Positions 43,545 through 52,890 of a stretch of DNA of 64,000 nucleotides are shown here, in pieces. A program made the translations under genes and the position numbers. The DNA lies in the NCBI RefSeq assembly GCF_963457605.1, contig NZ_OY735139.1, forward strand, positions 868,001 to 932,000, read 5' to 3'. The first letter of the stretch is position 1. Every line of letters begins with the position of its first letter. Source of the stretch: an uncultured Gellertiella sp. GTDB lineage: Bacteria; Pseudomonadota; Alphaproteobacteria; Rhizobiales; Rhizobiaceae. The notes under the pieces were generated by a model. The model saw only the letters and a program-made list of their open reading frames with translations, was not told the origin of the DNA and searched no databases.

Positions 43545-44333
43545 TTACCTGTCCTGCATCTGTGCCGCGCGAAAGCGGATAGAAGCATACAAGACGATGG
43601 CCGCAATCACCGCCATGAAGCCGAGGCTGGTAGTAATCGTGCCAAGGCCGAGGCCACCATATTCGACCGGTTGCGACAGCAAATCGCCAAACGAAGCGCC
43701 CAGTGGCCGGGTCAGGATATAGGCCAGCCAGAAGGCGGCGATGGCGTTCAGCTTGCCGAAATACCAGCAGCCCGAAATCGCAGCGATGATGGCACCGAAG
43801 CCAAGGCCGGTCGCGAGATAGCCGATATCCAACTGCTCGGCCACCATGTCCCCGACCGATGTCCCGAGTGCGAAGGTGACAAGAATGGCCAGCCAGTAAA
43901 AACACTCCCGCCGCGCCGTGGTGACGGAATGGATGGAAAGCGTCCCCTCGACCGCATACCAGGTGGCAAACGTAACCGCGAGGAATGCGGTAAACACCAC
44001 GGTCGTTGTGACCAGTGAGACGCCGAAATTGTCGACGAGATTGTCGGTCACCAGCGTGCCGACGATGCTGATCAGCACCACCGTCAGCCAATAGACCCAG
44101 GGCACATAGCGGCGCTGGAAAAATTGCCAGACGAGGGCGACGCCCAACAGCCCCGCCATCACCGCCGACGTGAAGGTCAAGCCACAGCCAAGATTGACGT
44201 TGAGATAGTCGGCCGCCGTTTCGCCCATGGTCACCGCCATCAGCTTGATCAGCCAGAAATCCACCGTCACCTCGGGAACGCGCGAGGCCCCGGCCAGGTC
44301 CCCGCCCGTCATGCCAGCTTCCCGGGCGGTCAT
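43545..44333 (-). CDS. COG4705-like integral membrane protein
   Basis: 262 residues with about eight hydrophobic helices. The repeated pattern KLMAVTMGETAADYLNVNLG and later LGTSVGDMVAEQLDIGYLAT, and LAYILTRPLGASFGDLLSQP, shows internal duplication of a GE/GD-containing motif. This fits the COG4705 group of predicted membrane-anchored proteins of unknown function, common in rhizobia. Its start overlaps the stop of the upstream small-protein gene (ATGA), so the two are coupled. Confidence 0.82.
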   Translation of the reverse strand: MTAREAGMTGGDLAGASRVPEVTVDFWLIKLMAVTMGETAADYLNVNLGCGLTFTSAVMAGLLGVALVWQFFQRRYVPWVYWLTVVLISIVGTLVTDNLVDNFGVSLVTTTVVFTAFLAVTFATWYAVEGTLSIHSVTTARRECFYWLAILVTFALGTSVGDMVAEQLDIGYLATGLGFGAIIAAISGCWYFGKLNAIAAFWLAYILTRPLGASFGDLLSQPVEYGGLGLGTITTSLGFMAVIAAIVLYASIRFRAAQMQDR

Positions 44334-44590
44334 TTGCCGAGAACCTTCATGGCTTCGGCTGCAAATTTGTCAGCCCGCTTGTCATCGTCAGCATTGCAGC
44401 GCTCGACCACCTTGGCCTCGAGATCCTCGACCGTCTTCACGTCGGCATCGCTGAGCTTTGCCGTGGCCTTGGCAGCCCGCAGGTCACGCAACGCATCCTC
44501 GCAGGGCTGCACCCCGGCAAAGGCCTGGGTGGCGAGGCAGGCTGCGCCCAGAAGGGCACCGGTCAGCGAAATCATTTTTCTGCGGTTCAT
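44330..44590 (-). CDS. Small periplasmic protein of unknown function
   Basis: 86 residues. The signal peptide spans about residues 1-25 (ISLTGALLGAACLATQAFAG). The mature part is helical and charged, with two cysteines (QPCEDALRDL and VERCNADDD) that could form a disulphide. AAAGG lies ahead of ATG 44590. The stop overlaps the start of the COG4705-like membrane protein gene, suggesting a joint function in the envelope. No family recognised. Confidence 0.75.
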   Translation of the reverse strand: MNRRKMISLTGALLGAACLATQAFAGVQPCEDALRDLRAAKATAKLSDADVKTVEDLEAKVVERCNADDDKRADKFAAEAMKVLGK

Positions 44591-44721
44591 GGGAAACCTT
44601 TCGGATATCAGTTGCACACATCTGGCGTATAACAGGAGCAAGCTGACATATGGCTGACTGCGCGGCTGTAGACCGGTGCATGCGAATGCGGCGGCGGAGC
44701 ATGCCGCCGCCGCCTTTCACC

Positions 44722-46182
44722 TCAATGCGGCATCACCTGGCCATTGACCTTTGTCACGCCGTCTTCGCTGACTTCGATCTTCCAGTGGCTTGCTCCGTCC
44801 GCATCCTTCTTCGCCATGCCATTGGCCATCATCAGGCCGAAGGCGGCGGAGTTGAGTTGCGGGATCGTCTGGCCGAGTTGCTGGATACCCTTGATGGTCG
44901 TGTCGAGATTCCGGGCGGTGATATCGAAATCGGCGCTGGCCCGGGTTGGCTGGTCCACGGTATTGACCGAGAACTGGCCTGTGACACTGATGTCATAGAG
45001 GGGATTGCGGGCGGTGAGCACCGGCACGGCGATGTTGACGTGCCCGTCCTTGACAAACAGCCGCCCCAGCGCCTCCGATTGTTCCCTGGTCAGCGGTTCC
45101 GCCTTGGAAAAATCCGCCTGCTTCATGAAGCTATTGAACAGTGTCGCGAAATTCAGGCCGGGGACCGACATGTTCATGGTGAATTCCTTCGGCACCAGAT
45201 CGCCATAGGCGACCATCTGCGGCACGCCCGAAATGTCGGGATCGGAGAAGCCCAGACCGAAATGCGCCTCGGCATTGTCGGTGAAACCGCTTGTTCCCAC
45301 ACCGTAGGAGAGTTTCGCCAGCTTGACGCCGAAGCCCGGGCCGCTGACGGCAAAGCCGTTGATGTCGATCTTTTCTTCAACACCCGTCATCACCGGCAGG
45401 GCCTTGCCCACCAGCCCGGCAAGTGCCAGCGTGTCTTTCGCGACGAGCGCCTTGTCATTCCAGTGCTGCGCGGCGAAATCATAGATTGCGACCAGTTCCG
45501 CAGCCTTCAGACCCTTCATCGACACGTCATAGCCAAACTTGTCCATGGTGAGGGCCACCGCCACGGGTCCGGGACCGGAGACCGTCTCGACCAAATTGGC
45601 GACGCTTCCGGTGCCGGAGAAATCGAGCGATCTGTCGGCATTGCGGTTCGAACTCTGCGACTGATCGCTGCGGCCAGCAGTGACATCGGTTTTCTGCGGC
45701 CCGTTGTTGATCACGATGTGCTGGCCGGCCGAATGGGCGGTAACCGAGCGGAAATAGGGAATGGCGGGATCAAACTGGCCATCATAGGCGGCACCGTCGA
45801 CCTTGTAGGAAATATTGCCCTTTTCTGCCCCCTTGCCCCAGTTGCCAGTGATGTCTATCGGGGCCGCCTCCCGCTTGACCGCCATCAGGCCTTCGGCACC
45901 GGAGGGCGGGTAAACCATGTAGTCGATTACCCCCTTCAGCGCCAGGTCGATCTTCAGGGGGGCCAGCGCCGCGTCGAGCCTCGAAAAATCGGCACGGACC
46001 CTGAAATGGTCCCCTTCCGGCGTCACCGCCAGCGCGCCGGAGGCGGCCAGCTTTTCCGGCATCCACGAGGTCATCGATTTCAGCAGCGCCGCCGCCGCGT
46101 CCGCCGTGGTATCGGCGCTGAATGCCGGTCCGGCCAGACAGGTGGCAGCCATCAGGCCGAGCGAGAAAATCCGGAACGTCAT
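44722..46182 (-). CDS. Large periplasmic protein of unknown function (DUF2125-like)
   Basis: 486 residues. The signal peptide is about residues 1-22 (IFSLGLMAATCLAGPAFSA). The rest is a long beta-rich sequence with few charges, for example VDGAAYDGQFDPAIPYFRSV, FGYDVSMKGLKAAELVAIYD, and GHVNIAVPVLTARNPLYDIS near the end. It lacks cysteines in the mature part. The pattern reminds of DUF2125 / AsmA-type envelope proteins, but I am not sure of the family. It is divergent from rplY, about 330 bp away. Confidence 0.75.
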   Translation of the reverse strand: MTFRIFSLGLMAATCLAGPAFSADTTADAAAALLKSMTSWMPEKLAASGALAVTPEGDHFRVRADFSRLDAALAPLKIDLALKGVIDYMVYPPSGAEGLMAVKREAAPIDITGNWGKGAEKGNISYKVDGAAYDGQFDPAIPYFRSVTAHSAGQHIVINNGPQKTDVTAGRSDQSQSSNRNADRSLDFSGTGSVANLVETVSGPGPVAVALTMDKFGYDVSMKGLKAAELVAIYDFAAQHWNDKALVAKDTLALAGLVGKALPVMTGVEEKIDINGFAVSGPGFGVKLAKLSYGVGTSGFTDNAEAHFGLGFSDPDISGVPQMVAYGDLVPKEFTMNMSVPGLNFATLFNSFMKQADFSKAEPLTREQSEALGRLFVKDGHVNIAVPVLTARNPLYDISVTGQFSVNTVDQPTRASADFDITARNLDTTIKGIQQLGQTIPQLNSAAFGLMMANGMAKKDADGASHWKIEVSEDGVTKVNGQVMPH

Positions 46183-46512
46183 CGAAAACTCCTGTCAATA
46201 TGTCTGGGGCGGATGCGCCATCGGCAGGCCGCCACAATCGGGGTATGGACTTGAATAACCGGCATGAACCGGATCATGCCCAATCGTGTTCGAGCCGCCC
46301 GCCCCTGTCAACTGGCGAAGCCAGCCTTGGCCGGCTTTTGCGCGGCAGGCCGCAAGCTTGCCAAAGGCGGGCTGATGGTCTATAGCCGCCCCGTCCGCCT
46401 AGACACCCTTGGAGGCAAGGCGGATGAAGGTTTTTTCGGCAACGAATGCGCCTTCGGTTCCGGACCGGTCCGCCCGTCCCGAACTCTCCATATAACCTTG
46501 AAAGGAAATGCC
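46183..46512. other. Divergent region with possible rplY leader structure
   Basis: 330 bp without a gene. A weak stem, TCCGCC (46394-46399) with GGCGGA (46419-46424), is followed shortly by six T at 46431. It could be an attenuator-like element in the rplY leader, but the stem is short and may be chance. Confidence 0.35.
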
Positions 46513-47106
46513 ATGAGCCACGCTTCTTACGAGCTCAAGGCCGCAACGCGCGAACGGGTCGGTAAGGGGTCCTCCCGTGAACTTCGTCGCAACGGCCAGA
46601 TTCCTGCCGTCATCTATGGTGACAAGCAGTCCCCCATTGCCATCGCGCTCAACACCAACGAGGTGACCAAGCGCATTCACGCCGGCGGTTTCATGACCAC
46701 GGTTGCCACCATCGACGTCAACGGCGAAAAGATCTCGGTTCTGCCGAAGGATTACCAGCTCGACCCGGTGCGCGACTTCACCATGCATGTGGATTTCATC
46801 CGCGTCTCGGCTGACAGCACCGTCACCGTCGAAGTGCCGGTTCACTTCGTCAACCAGGACAAGTGCCCGGCCATCAAGGTCGGCGGCGTTCTGAACATCG
46901 TTCGCCACGAAGTCGAACTGCACTGCCCGGCCAACGACATCCCGGAATTCATCACGGTTGACCTCGCCGGCCACAAGATCGGCGACAGCCTGCACATCTC
47001 GCATGTCAGGCTTCCCGCTGGCGTATCGCCCGTGATCACCGACCGCGATTTCACCATCGCGACGCTGGTCGCACCGGCTGGCGGCACCACCGAAGCCGAA
47101 GCCTGA
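46513..47106 (+). CDS. rplY: Ribosomal protein bL25 / general stress protein Ctc
   Basis: 197 residues, the long L25-Ctc form. The N-terminal domain binds 5S rRNA ([32 protein letters not shown]). The C-terminal TL5-type beta domain follows ([56 protein letters not shown]). ATG 46513 follows AAAGGAA. A strong terminator lies 42 bp downstream, so the gene appears monocistronic and is not co-transcribed with pth, although both are nearby as in other rhizobia. About 3.8 kb of accessory sequence separates them here. Confidence 0.96.
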   Translation: MSHASYELKAATRERVGKGSSRELRRNGQIPAVIYGDKQSPIAIALNTNEVTKRIHAGGFMTTVATIDVNGEKISVLPKDYQLDPVRDFTMHVDFIRVSADSTVTVEVPVHFVNQDKCPAIKVGGVLNIVRHEVELHCPANDIPEFITVDLAGHKIGDSLHISHVRLPAGVSPVITDRDFTIATLVAPAGGTTEAEA

Positions 47107-47148
47107 GATCAGGCAAGGCCTCACGGGCCTTTATAAAACGACGGCTGC

Positions 47149-47181
47149 AAGGCCCCTTTCTCAGATCGAGAAAGGGGCCTT
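47149..47181 (+). terminator. Rho-independent terminator of rplY
   Basis: AAGGCCCCTTTCTC (47149-47162) pairs perfectly with GAGAAAGGGGCCTT (47168-47181), a 14-bp stem with a short loop, followed by a few T. Confidence 0.88.
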
Positions 47182-47187
47182 TCTCGT

Positions 47188-47372
47188 TAGCGTTTGTCAC
47201 GGAAAAGGGGAATCCGGTTTTCCCGCTCAAACTCGTTTGAGCAAAAAGACAAACGAAAACAAAGGGCGCTAGAGTTTGTCAGGGAAAAGTGGAATCCGGT
47301 TTTCCCGAAAAGACAAACGACAACAAGGGGAGCCAGAGTCTGTCAGGTTCAATATGAACCTGACAGACTCTA
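47188..47372 (+). repeat. Mosaic intergenic repeat, locus E (tandem one-and-a-half copies)
   Basis: Positions 47188-47269 are a first unit (TAGCGTTTGTCACGGAAAAG, GGAATCCGGTTTTCCC, the GCTCAAACTCGTTTGAGC palindrome, and AAAAGACAAACGAAAACAAA) without a terminal palindrome. Positions 47270-47372 are a complete short-form unit like locus D. It starts seven bases after the rplY terminator stem. Confidence 0.9.
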
Positions 47373-47612
47373 GCCCCGGCCAATCAGGACTGGATTTCGA
47401 TTTGATATACACTAACATATTTTTACTGGTAGTTTGCACCATACCCACCTGGTGCTGATTCTGCGGTCTCAGCCGCGGCTGACAGGGGAGCATGTACCGA
47501 TGCAAATGACGGGTCGTGACATGCCGGGGGAAAGGTCTTTCTGCGCAACGGGGCAAGATGCGGTATGCTGGGTCGCCGCCTGCGCCTGCATCCGCAAAAG
47601 GGGCCTGTCGGG
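47373..47612. other. Upstream region of the GGDEF-EAL gene
   Basis: 240 bp after mosaic repeat E, including an AT-rich stretch near 47400-47430 that may hold a promoter. No gene recognised. Confidence 0.4.
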
Positions 47613-50030
47613 ATGACGCATTCCGTGGAAAGCCGGTTTCTTGCCATCCTCAGTGCCGCCCTGCTGGTCTTTGTCGCACCGCTGTTCGTGCTGTTTCTCT
47701 TCCTGTCCTCCTCGCGGGCCCGCACCGATATCGTCATGCATGTGGCCATTGTCGCGGAAAGCAATGCCAAAGCGCTGTCGCAGCCATTGTGGAATCTGGA
47801 CAGCGACAGTGTCGGCGGCATTGCCGACACGATGGCGGGTGACGGGGCAATCGCCAGGGTCGTGGTCAGGGATGCCAGCAACCAGTTCCAGCTGACCCGC
47901 AACGGCACAGGCTACAAGCCGGACATGGCGCTGGAATCGGTCACCGAAGACATCATCCACATCTCGACCAGCGGCCACGAACGGATCGGGCAACTGACGG
48001 TCTTCTATCCGGAGATTGGGCTGTTTTCCTCGCTGAAATCGGTGGAACTCGGCTTCATCTCGATTTTCGCCTTTGCTGTCATGGCGGTCTCGGCTGCCGC
48101 CATCATCGGCAACCGGATCATGATCATCACGCCGCTGATGCGCCTGACGGCGGCGGTGGACGCCACCCGCAAATATGGCTCCAGACAGCGCGTCGACTGG
48201 GCCTCGCGCGACGAGATGGGCGATCTGGCCGCCCGCTTCAACGAGATGCAATCGAAGCTGGAGCAGGAGGAGCGCGAACTTCGCCTTGCCCACAAGCGCG
48301 CCACCGACATCTACAATCACACGCCGGCCATGCTGTTTTCCATCGATGCCGATGACCGGATTACCGCCGTCAGCGACTACTGGCTGGTTGCCACCGGCTA
48401 TGTCAGGGGCGAAATCATCGGGCGCTATTTTTCCAGCATGGTCGCTCCCGAGGATCTCGACCGCTACCGCAATCGCCAGCACCTGAATGCAACGGGCAGG
48501 ACCACCCGTGATGTGACGGTCCGTTTCATTGCCGCCGACGGGCGGCGGATGGATGTGCTGATCGTCGAGACCTCCCCCGGAACAGGGGACAATGACAGCT
48601 CCTTCTCGCTCAGCGTGATGACGGATGTCACCGCACTGAAGGAATCGGAAGCCCGCATCCAGCGCCAGGCCGTGACCGATCACCTCACCGGCCTGATCAA
48701 CCGCCAGGGGTTCGAGGCCGCCCTTGAACAGCGCATTGCCGTGGCGGATGCGCGTGGCCAGCAACTGGCCTGCCTGTTCATCGATCTCGACCGGTTCAAG
48801 TGGATCAACGACAATCTCGGCCATGCGGCGGGCGACGAGGTACTCTGTGACGTCGTCGCCAGAATCCGCCCGCTGTTGAATCCCGATGATTGCCTTGCCC
48901 GCCTCGGCGGTGACGAATTTGCCATTCTGCGCACCGCCCCCGTGGTGGAACCCTGCGCGATGGCGCTCGCCAAGTCGATCACCGACCTGTTCGAGAGCGC
49001 CTTCAGCACCGGCACGCTCGACACCCGCCTCAGCGCCAGTATCGGCATCGCCTTCTACCCGATGGATGCCTCGACCGGCTCGGAACTCCTGCAAATGTCC
49101 GACATGGCAATGTATTCGCGCAAGCGCGACGGCAAGAACGGGGCCATGGTCTATGACAGCTCGATGACGGAAAAGACCCGCCGCCGGGCGGAAATCGAGA
49201 CCTTCATCGAAACCGGGCTGTCACAGGACTGGCTGGACGCCTATTTCCAGCCGGTGGTCAACCTGACCAGTGGCGAAATCGTCGGTTTCGAAGCTTTGTT
49301 GCGGCTGATCCACCCGGTCAAGGGCGTGCTGCCGCCTGCCGAAATCATTTCGGTTGCCGAGGAGACGGGCTCGATTATTGCCATCGGCAACCGGATGCTG
49401 GAGAAATCGCTGGCGCATTTTGTCCGGCTGACCCAGGCGCAACATCTGCCAGAGGCCTATATCGCCATCAATTTCTCCTCGCTGCAGATCGAAGCCGGCC
49501 TGCCCTCCCGCATCGCCAGCCTGCTCGAGCGGCATGCGATCCCGCCCGGGGCGCTGGTGGTGGAAATCACCGAAGCGGTGCTGATGCAGGACAATCCCGA
49601 GGTCTCGCAGATTCTCGACCAGATCCGCCGCTACGGTTGCCGCATCGCGCTCGATGATTTCGGGACCGGCTATTCCTCCCTCTCCTACCTGAACCGCTTT
49701 TCGGTCGATATCGTCAAGGTCGACCAGTCCTTCATCCGGTCGCTCCAGCAGGGCAGCGGCGAGGCCTATGAGAAATGCCGGATGCTGGTGGAGGGTATTA
49801 CGACCATCTCCCACAAGATGGGCTGCAGCGTGATTGCCGAAGGCATCGAAACCCGCGAGCAATGGCGCATCCTGATCGAGATGGGGGTCGATTGCGGCCA
49901 GGGCTATCTGTTCTGCCGCCCCCAGGACGTCGCCGATCTTTTGTCCATGATGCAAACCGACATGATGGAGACCACGGCATCCGCCACCGTGATTTCCAGT
50001 GCCACATCCATGGCCACGTACCGGTCCTGA
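47613..50030 (+). CDS. Membrane-bound diguanylate cyclase/phosphodiesterase (HAMP-PAS-GGDEF-EAL)
   Basis: 805 residues from ATG 47613. A first membrane helix (about residues 9-32) and a second (about 140-165) enclose a periplasmic sensor. Then come HAMP, PAS (about 235-350), GGDEF with intact LARLGGDEFAIL at about residue 430, and EAL with intact GFEALLRL and DDFGTGYSSLSYL. Both catalytic sites look intact, so it could make and break c-di-GMP; which activity dominates cannot be told. A periplasmic binding protein gene follows after 51 bp. The gene sits between rplY and pth. Confidence 0.93.
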   Translation: MTHSVESRFLAILSAALLVFVAPLFVLFLFLSSSRARTDIVMHVAIVAESNAKALSQPLWNLDSDSVGGIADTMAGDGAIARVVVRDASNQFQLTRNGTGYKPDMALESVTEDIIHISTSGHERIGQLTVFYPEIGLFSSLKSVELGFISIFAFAVMAVSAAAIIGNRIMIITPLMRLTAAVDATRKYGSRQRVDWASRDEMGDLAARFNEMQSKLEQEERELRLAHKRATDIYNHTPAMLFSIDADDRITAVSDYWLVATGYVRGEIIGRYFSSMVAPEDLDRYRNRQHLNATGRTTRDVTVRFIAADGRRMDVLIVETSPGTGDNDSSFSLSVMTDVTALKESEARIQRQAVTDHLTGLINRQGFEAALEQRIAVADARGQQLACLFIDLDRFKWINDNLGHAAGDEVLCDVVARIRPLLNPDDCLARLGGDEFAILRTAPVVEPCAMALAKSITDLFESAFSTGTLDTRLSASIGIAFYPMDASTGSELLQMSDMAMYSRKRDGKNGAMVYDSSMTEKTRRRAEIETFIETGLSQDWLDAYFQPVVNLTSGEIVGFEALLRLIHPVKGVLPPAEIISVAEETGSIIAIGNRMLEKSLAHFVRLTQAQHLPEAYIAINFSSLQIEAGLPSRIASLLERHAIPPGALVVEITEAVLMQDNPEVSQILDQIRRYGCRIALDDFGTGYSSLSYLNRFSVDIVKVDQSFIRSLQQGSGEAYEKCRMLVEGITTISHKMGCSVIAEGIETREQWRILIEMGVDCGQGYLFCRPQDVADLLSMMQTDMMETTASATVISSATSMATYRS

Positions 50031-50081
50031 CCCCGCCGACGGGGGCAGGCCGTCCAGAGACTTTCGTTTTCGGAGGATCGA

Positions 50082-50828
50082 ATGAAAACCGCCTTACCCC
50101 TTGCCCTGCTGCTGGGCATCGCCCTTCCGGCCCAGGCCGCGCCCCTCAAGGTTCTGACAGAAGCCTATCCGCATTACAGCGAGCAGGTGGGCAGCGAGAT
50201 CCATGGTGCCGGCGCCGACCAGGTCCACCTGATGATGGCAAAGGCGGAAATCCCCTATACGATGGCAATCCTGCCCTGGGCGCGCGCCTATGCGATGACG
50301 ATCCATGACCGCAATACCTGCCTGTTTGCCACCAACCATACGCCGGAACGCGACAGGCTGTTCCAGTGGATCGAGCCGCTGGGGGCCGGCAATGTCGTGC
50401 TGATCCGCAAGGCAGGCAGCAAGATCGCCCCGAAGACCGAGGAGGAAGCCAAGGCCTATACGATCGGCGTGCAGCGCGCCGATTATGCCGCCGACTATCT
50501 GGCCAAAAGGGGCTTCAAGAAGCTCGACCAGGCCACCGACTTCAATCTGACGCTGAAGAAGCTGATGAGCGGCCGCATCGACCTCGCCATGACCACGGAC
50601 GGGATCTTCAACGCGGAGGTGGCCAGGGGACAGGGGCTTGAAATGGTGCTGACCATGCCCGCCGCCTTCTATGCGCTGGCCTGCAGTCTGGATGTACCGA
50701 AGGAAACGGTCGTGAAGCTGCGGGGCGCGCTGAAAGACATCATTCTCGACGGCACGCAGGACCGGATCTACGAGAAATATGGTTTGCCCGCCCAAAAGCT
50801 GCAGTCCTTCGTGCAAAAAAATGATTGA
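50082..50828 (+). CDS. Orphan periplasmic substrate-binding protein (SBP_bac_3-like)
   Basis: 248 residues. The signal peptide is residues 1-19 (ALPLALLLGIALPAQAA). The mature protein follows the amino-acid-binding-protein fold: LKVLTEAYPHYSEQVGSEIH, YTMAILPWARAYAM, then TPERDRLFQWIEPLGAGNVV, and a hinge near TIGVQRADYAADYL. The PWARA and ERDRLFQWI elements mark the common group of stand-alone binding-like proteins without a transporter. No permease or ATPase gene is adjacent. It follows the GGDEF-EAL gene closely and could pass a ligand signal to its periplasmic domain (inference). Confidence 0.85.
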   Translation: MKTALPLALLLGIALPAQAAPLKVLTEAYPHYSEQVGSEIHGAGADQVHLMMAKAEIPYTMAILPWARAYAMTIHDRNTCLFATNHTPERDRLFQWIEPLGAGNVVLIRKAGSKIAPKTEEEAKAYTIGVQRADYAADYLAKRGFKKLDQATDFNLTLKKLMSGRIDLAMTTDGIFNAEVARGQGLEMVLTMPAAFYALACSLDVPKETVVKLRGALKDIILDGTQDRIYEKYGLPAQKLQSFVQKND

Positions 50829-50883
50829 CGACGGGCCGCCTGCCAAAGACAAGGGCTGCACGGACAGATCAAGGTAAAAGCCC

Positions 50884-51606
50884 ATGCTTGTCATTGCGGG
50901 TCTCGGCAATCCCGGCGCAAAATACGCCTTCAACCGGCACAATATCGGCTTCATGGCCGTGGATGCGATCCATGACCGCAACCGTTTTTCGCCCTGGTCG
51001 AAGAAGTTCAGGGGCGAGATTGCCGACGGCGAACTTGGCGGCGAGAAGGTGCTGCTGATCAAGCCGCAGACCTTCATGAATCTCTCCGGCGAGGCGGTCG
51101 GCGAGGCGCTGCGCTTCTACAAGCTGGAGCCGTCGCAACTGGTCGTGCTCTATGACGAGCTGGATCTTGCCCCCGGCAAGGTCCGGATGAAGACCGGCGG
51201 CGGCCATGGCGGCCACAATGGCATCAAGTCGCTCGACGCCCATTGCGGCAGGGACTACCGGCGCATCCGGCTCGGCATCGGCCATCCCGGCTCGAAGGAA
51301 GCGGTCAACAACCACGTGCTTGGCGATTTCGCCAAGTCGGACCGGGTCTGGCTGGAACCGCTGCTCGACGCCATCGGCGACCACGCTGCGATGATCCCGC
51401 GCAACGAAGACTCGCAATTCATGAACAAGCTGGCGCTGGCAACCGGTGCACAGCCGGTGGAGGATGCGCAAAGGGCAAAATCCGCCGCAACTCCGGCAAA
51501 ATCGCATATCCACCAGGCCCGCAACCATGCCCAGCCGAAAGCCCTGCCCTCCTCCGGGCCGATGGCCGACATGCTGAGAAAGCTGTTCGGGGCCAAGGGC
51601 GAGTAG
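50884..51606 (+). CDS. pth: Peptidyl-tRNA hydrolase
   Basis: 240 residues. It recycles tRNA by cleaving prematurely released peptidyl-tRNA. Seen: [20 protein letters not shown] with the catalytic histidine at about residue 20, [13 protein letters not shown] with the conserved asparagine, [13 protein letters not shown] with the aspartate at about residue 93, and [13 protein letters not shown]. The C-terminal ~50 residues (rich in Ala, Gln, Pro) extend beyond the usual ~190-residue core, as in other rhizobial Pth. It is followed 133 bp later by ychF, a widely conserved order. Confidence 0.97.
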   Translation: MLVIAGLGNPGAKYAFNRHNIGFMAVDAIHDRNRFSPWSKKFRGEIADGELGGEKVLLIKPQTFMNLSGEAVGEALRFYKLEPSQLVVLYDELDLAPGKVRMKTGGGHGGHNGIKSLDAHCGRDYRRIRLGIGHPGSKEAVNNHVLGDFAKSDRVWLEPLLDAIGDHAAMIPRNEDSQFMNKLALATGAQPVEDAQRAKSAATPAKSHIHQARNHAQPKALPSSGPMADMLRKLFGAKGE

Positions 51607-51739
51607 GCGGCACCTGACCTCTATTGGTGGCTTGTCGGGGCAAAAAGCCCGGTCCCGGGGGTCCCTGCCCTTGACCTTGCCCCGGCCTTTCCGCAAAAGG
51701 CTTCCAACACTCGCTTCAGAAGACAGGACAGGACCTCCC

Positions 51740-52843
51740 ATGGGTTTCAAATGCGGTATTGTCGGGCTGCCGAATGTCGGCAAGTCGACGCTGTTCAACG
51801 CGCTCACCCGCACGGCGGCGGCACAGGCGGCAAACTATCCCTTCTGCACCATCGAGCCGAATACCGGCGAAGTGGCGGTTCCCGATCCGCGCATGCGGGT
51901 GCTGGCGGACTCGGCCAAGTCGAAGGAACTGATCCCGACCCGGATCGCCTTCGTCGACATTGCCGGTCTGGTGCGCGGTGCCTCGAAGGGCGAAGGGCTC
52001 GGCAACCAGTTTCTCGCCAATATCCGCGAAGTCGATGCGGTCGTGCATGTGCTGCGCTGCTTCGAAGATGACGACATCACCCATGTCGAAGGCCGGATCA
52101 ATCCGGTTGCCGATGCCGAGACCATCGAGACCGAGCTGATGCTCGCCGACCTCGACAGCCTCGAGCGCCGCACCGAACAGACCCGCAAGCGCGCCACCGG
52201 CAAGGACAAGGATTCGCTCGCCGCCCTGCCGATCATGGAAGCGGCCCAGAAGCTGCTCGGCGAAGGAAAGCCGGTGCGCACGCTCCTGTCGACACTCGAC
52301 GCCGACGAGTTGCGCATCCTGAAATCCCTGAACCTTTTGACCTCGCATCCGGTCCTCTATGTCTGTAACGTGGCCGAGGCCGATGCGGCAGGCGGCAACG
52401 AGCACACACGCGCCGTCGAGGCTATGGCCAGGGCGCAAGGGGCGGAATGCGTGACGATTTCGGCGGCAATCGAGGCAGAAGTCGCCCAGTTGCCGGATGC
52501 GGAAGCCAGGGAATTCCTGGAGGCGCTCGGCCTGCACGAGGCCGGTCTCGACCAGCTGATCCGGGCGGGCTACAAGCTCCTGCACCTCATCACCTATTTC
52601 ACCGTCGGTCCGAAGGAAACCCGTGCCTGGACCATCGAGCGCGGCACCAAGGCACCGGCTGCCGCCGGGGTCATCCATTCGGATTTCGAACGCGGCTTCA
52701 TCCGCGCCAACACCATCGCCTACGAGGATTTCGTCAAGTTCGGCGGCGAGACCGGCGCCAAGGAAGCGGGCAAGGCCCGCGACGAAGGCAAGGAATATGT
52801 GGTGCAGGATGGCGACGTCATCCATTTCCGCTTCAACACGTAA
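51740..52843 (+). CDS. ychF: Redox-regulated ATPase YchF (Obg family)
   Basis: 367 residues, full length. P-loop GLPNVGKSTLFNALT at about residues 8-22, switch region FVDIAGLVRGASKGEGLGNQ, and the unusual CNVAEAD in place of NKxD, which explains preference for ATP over GTP in this family. A helical domain and a C-terminal TGS domain (LITYFTVGPKETRAWTIERG, and VQDGDVIHFRFN at the end) follow. It binds ribosomes and is involved in stress responses. ATG 51740 starts the G domain. Convergent with a DUF2157-type gene 47 bp away. Confidence 0.97.
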   Translation: MGFKCGIVGLPNVGKSTLFNALTRTAAAQAANYPFCTIEPNTGEVAVPDPRMRVLADSAKSKELIPTRIAFVDIAGLVRGASKGEGLGNQFLANIREVDAVVHVLRCFEDDDITHVEGRINPVADAETIETELMLADLDSLERRTEQTRKRATGKDKDSLAALPIMEAAQKLLGEGKPVRTLLSTLDADELRILKSLNLLTSHPVLYVCNVAEADAAGGNEHTRAVEAMARAQGAECVTISAAIEAEVAQLPDAEAREFLEALGLHEAGLDQLIRAGYKLLHLITYFTVGPKETRAWTIERGTKAPAAAGVIHSDFERGFIRANTIAYEDFVKFGGETGAKEAGKARDEGKEYVVQDGDVIHFRFNT

Positions 52844-52890
52844 CGGCCCGCTCTCCCCGCATAACCAGGACTATGCCCCTGCCGTCGCTT

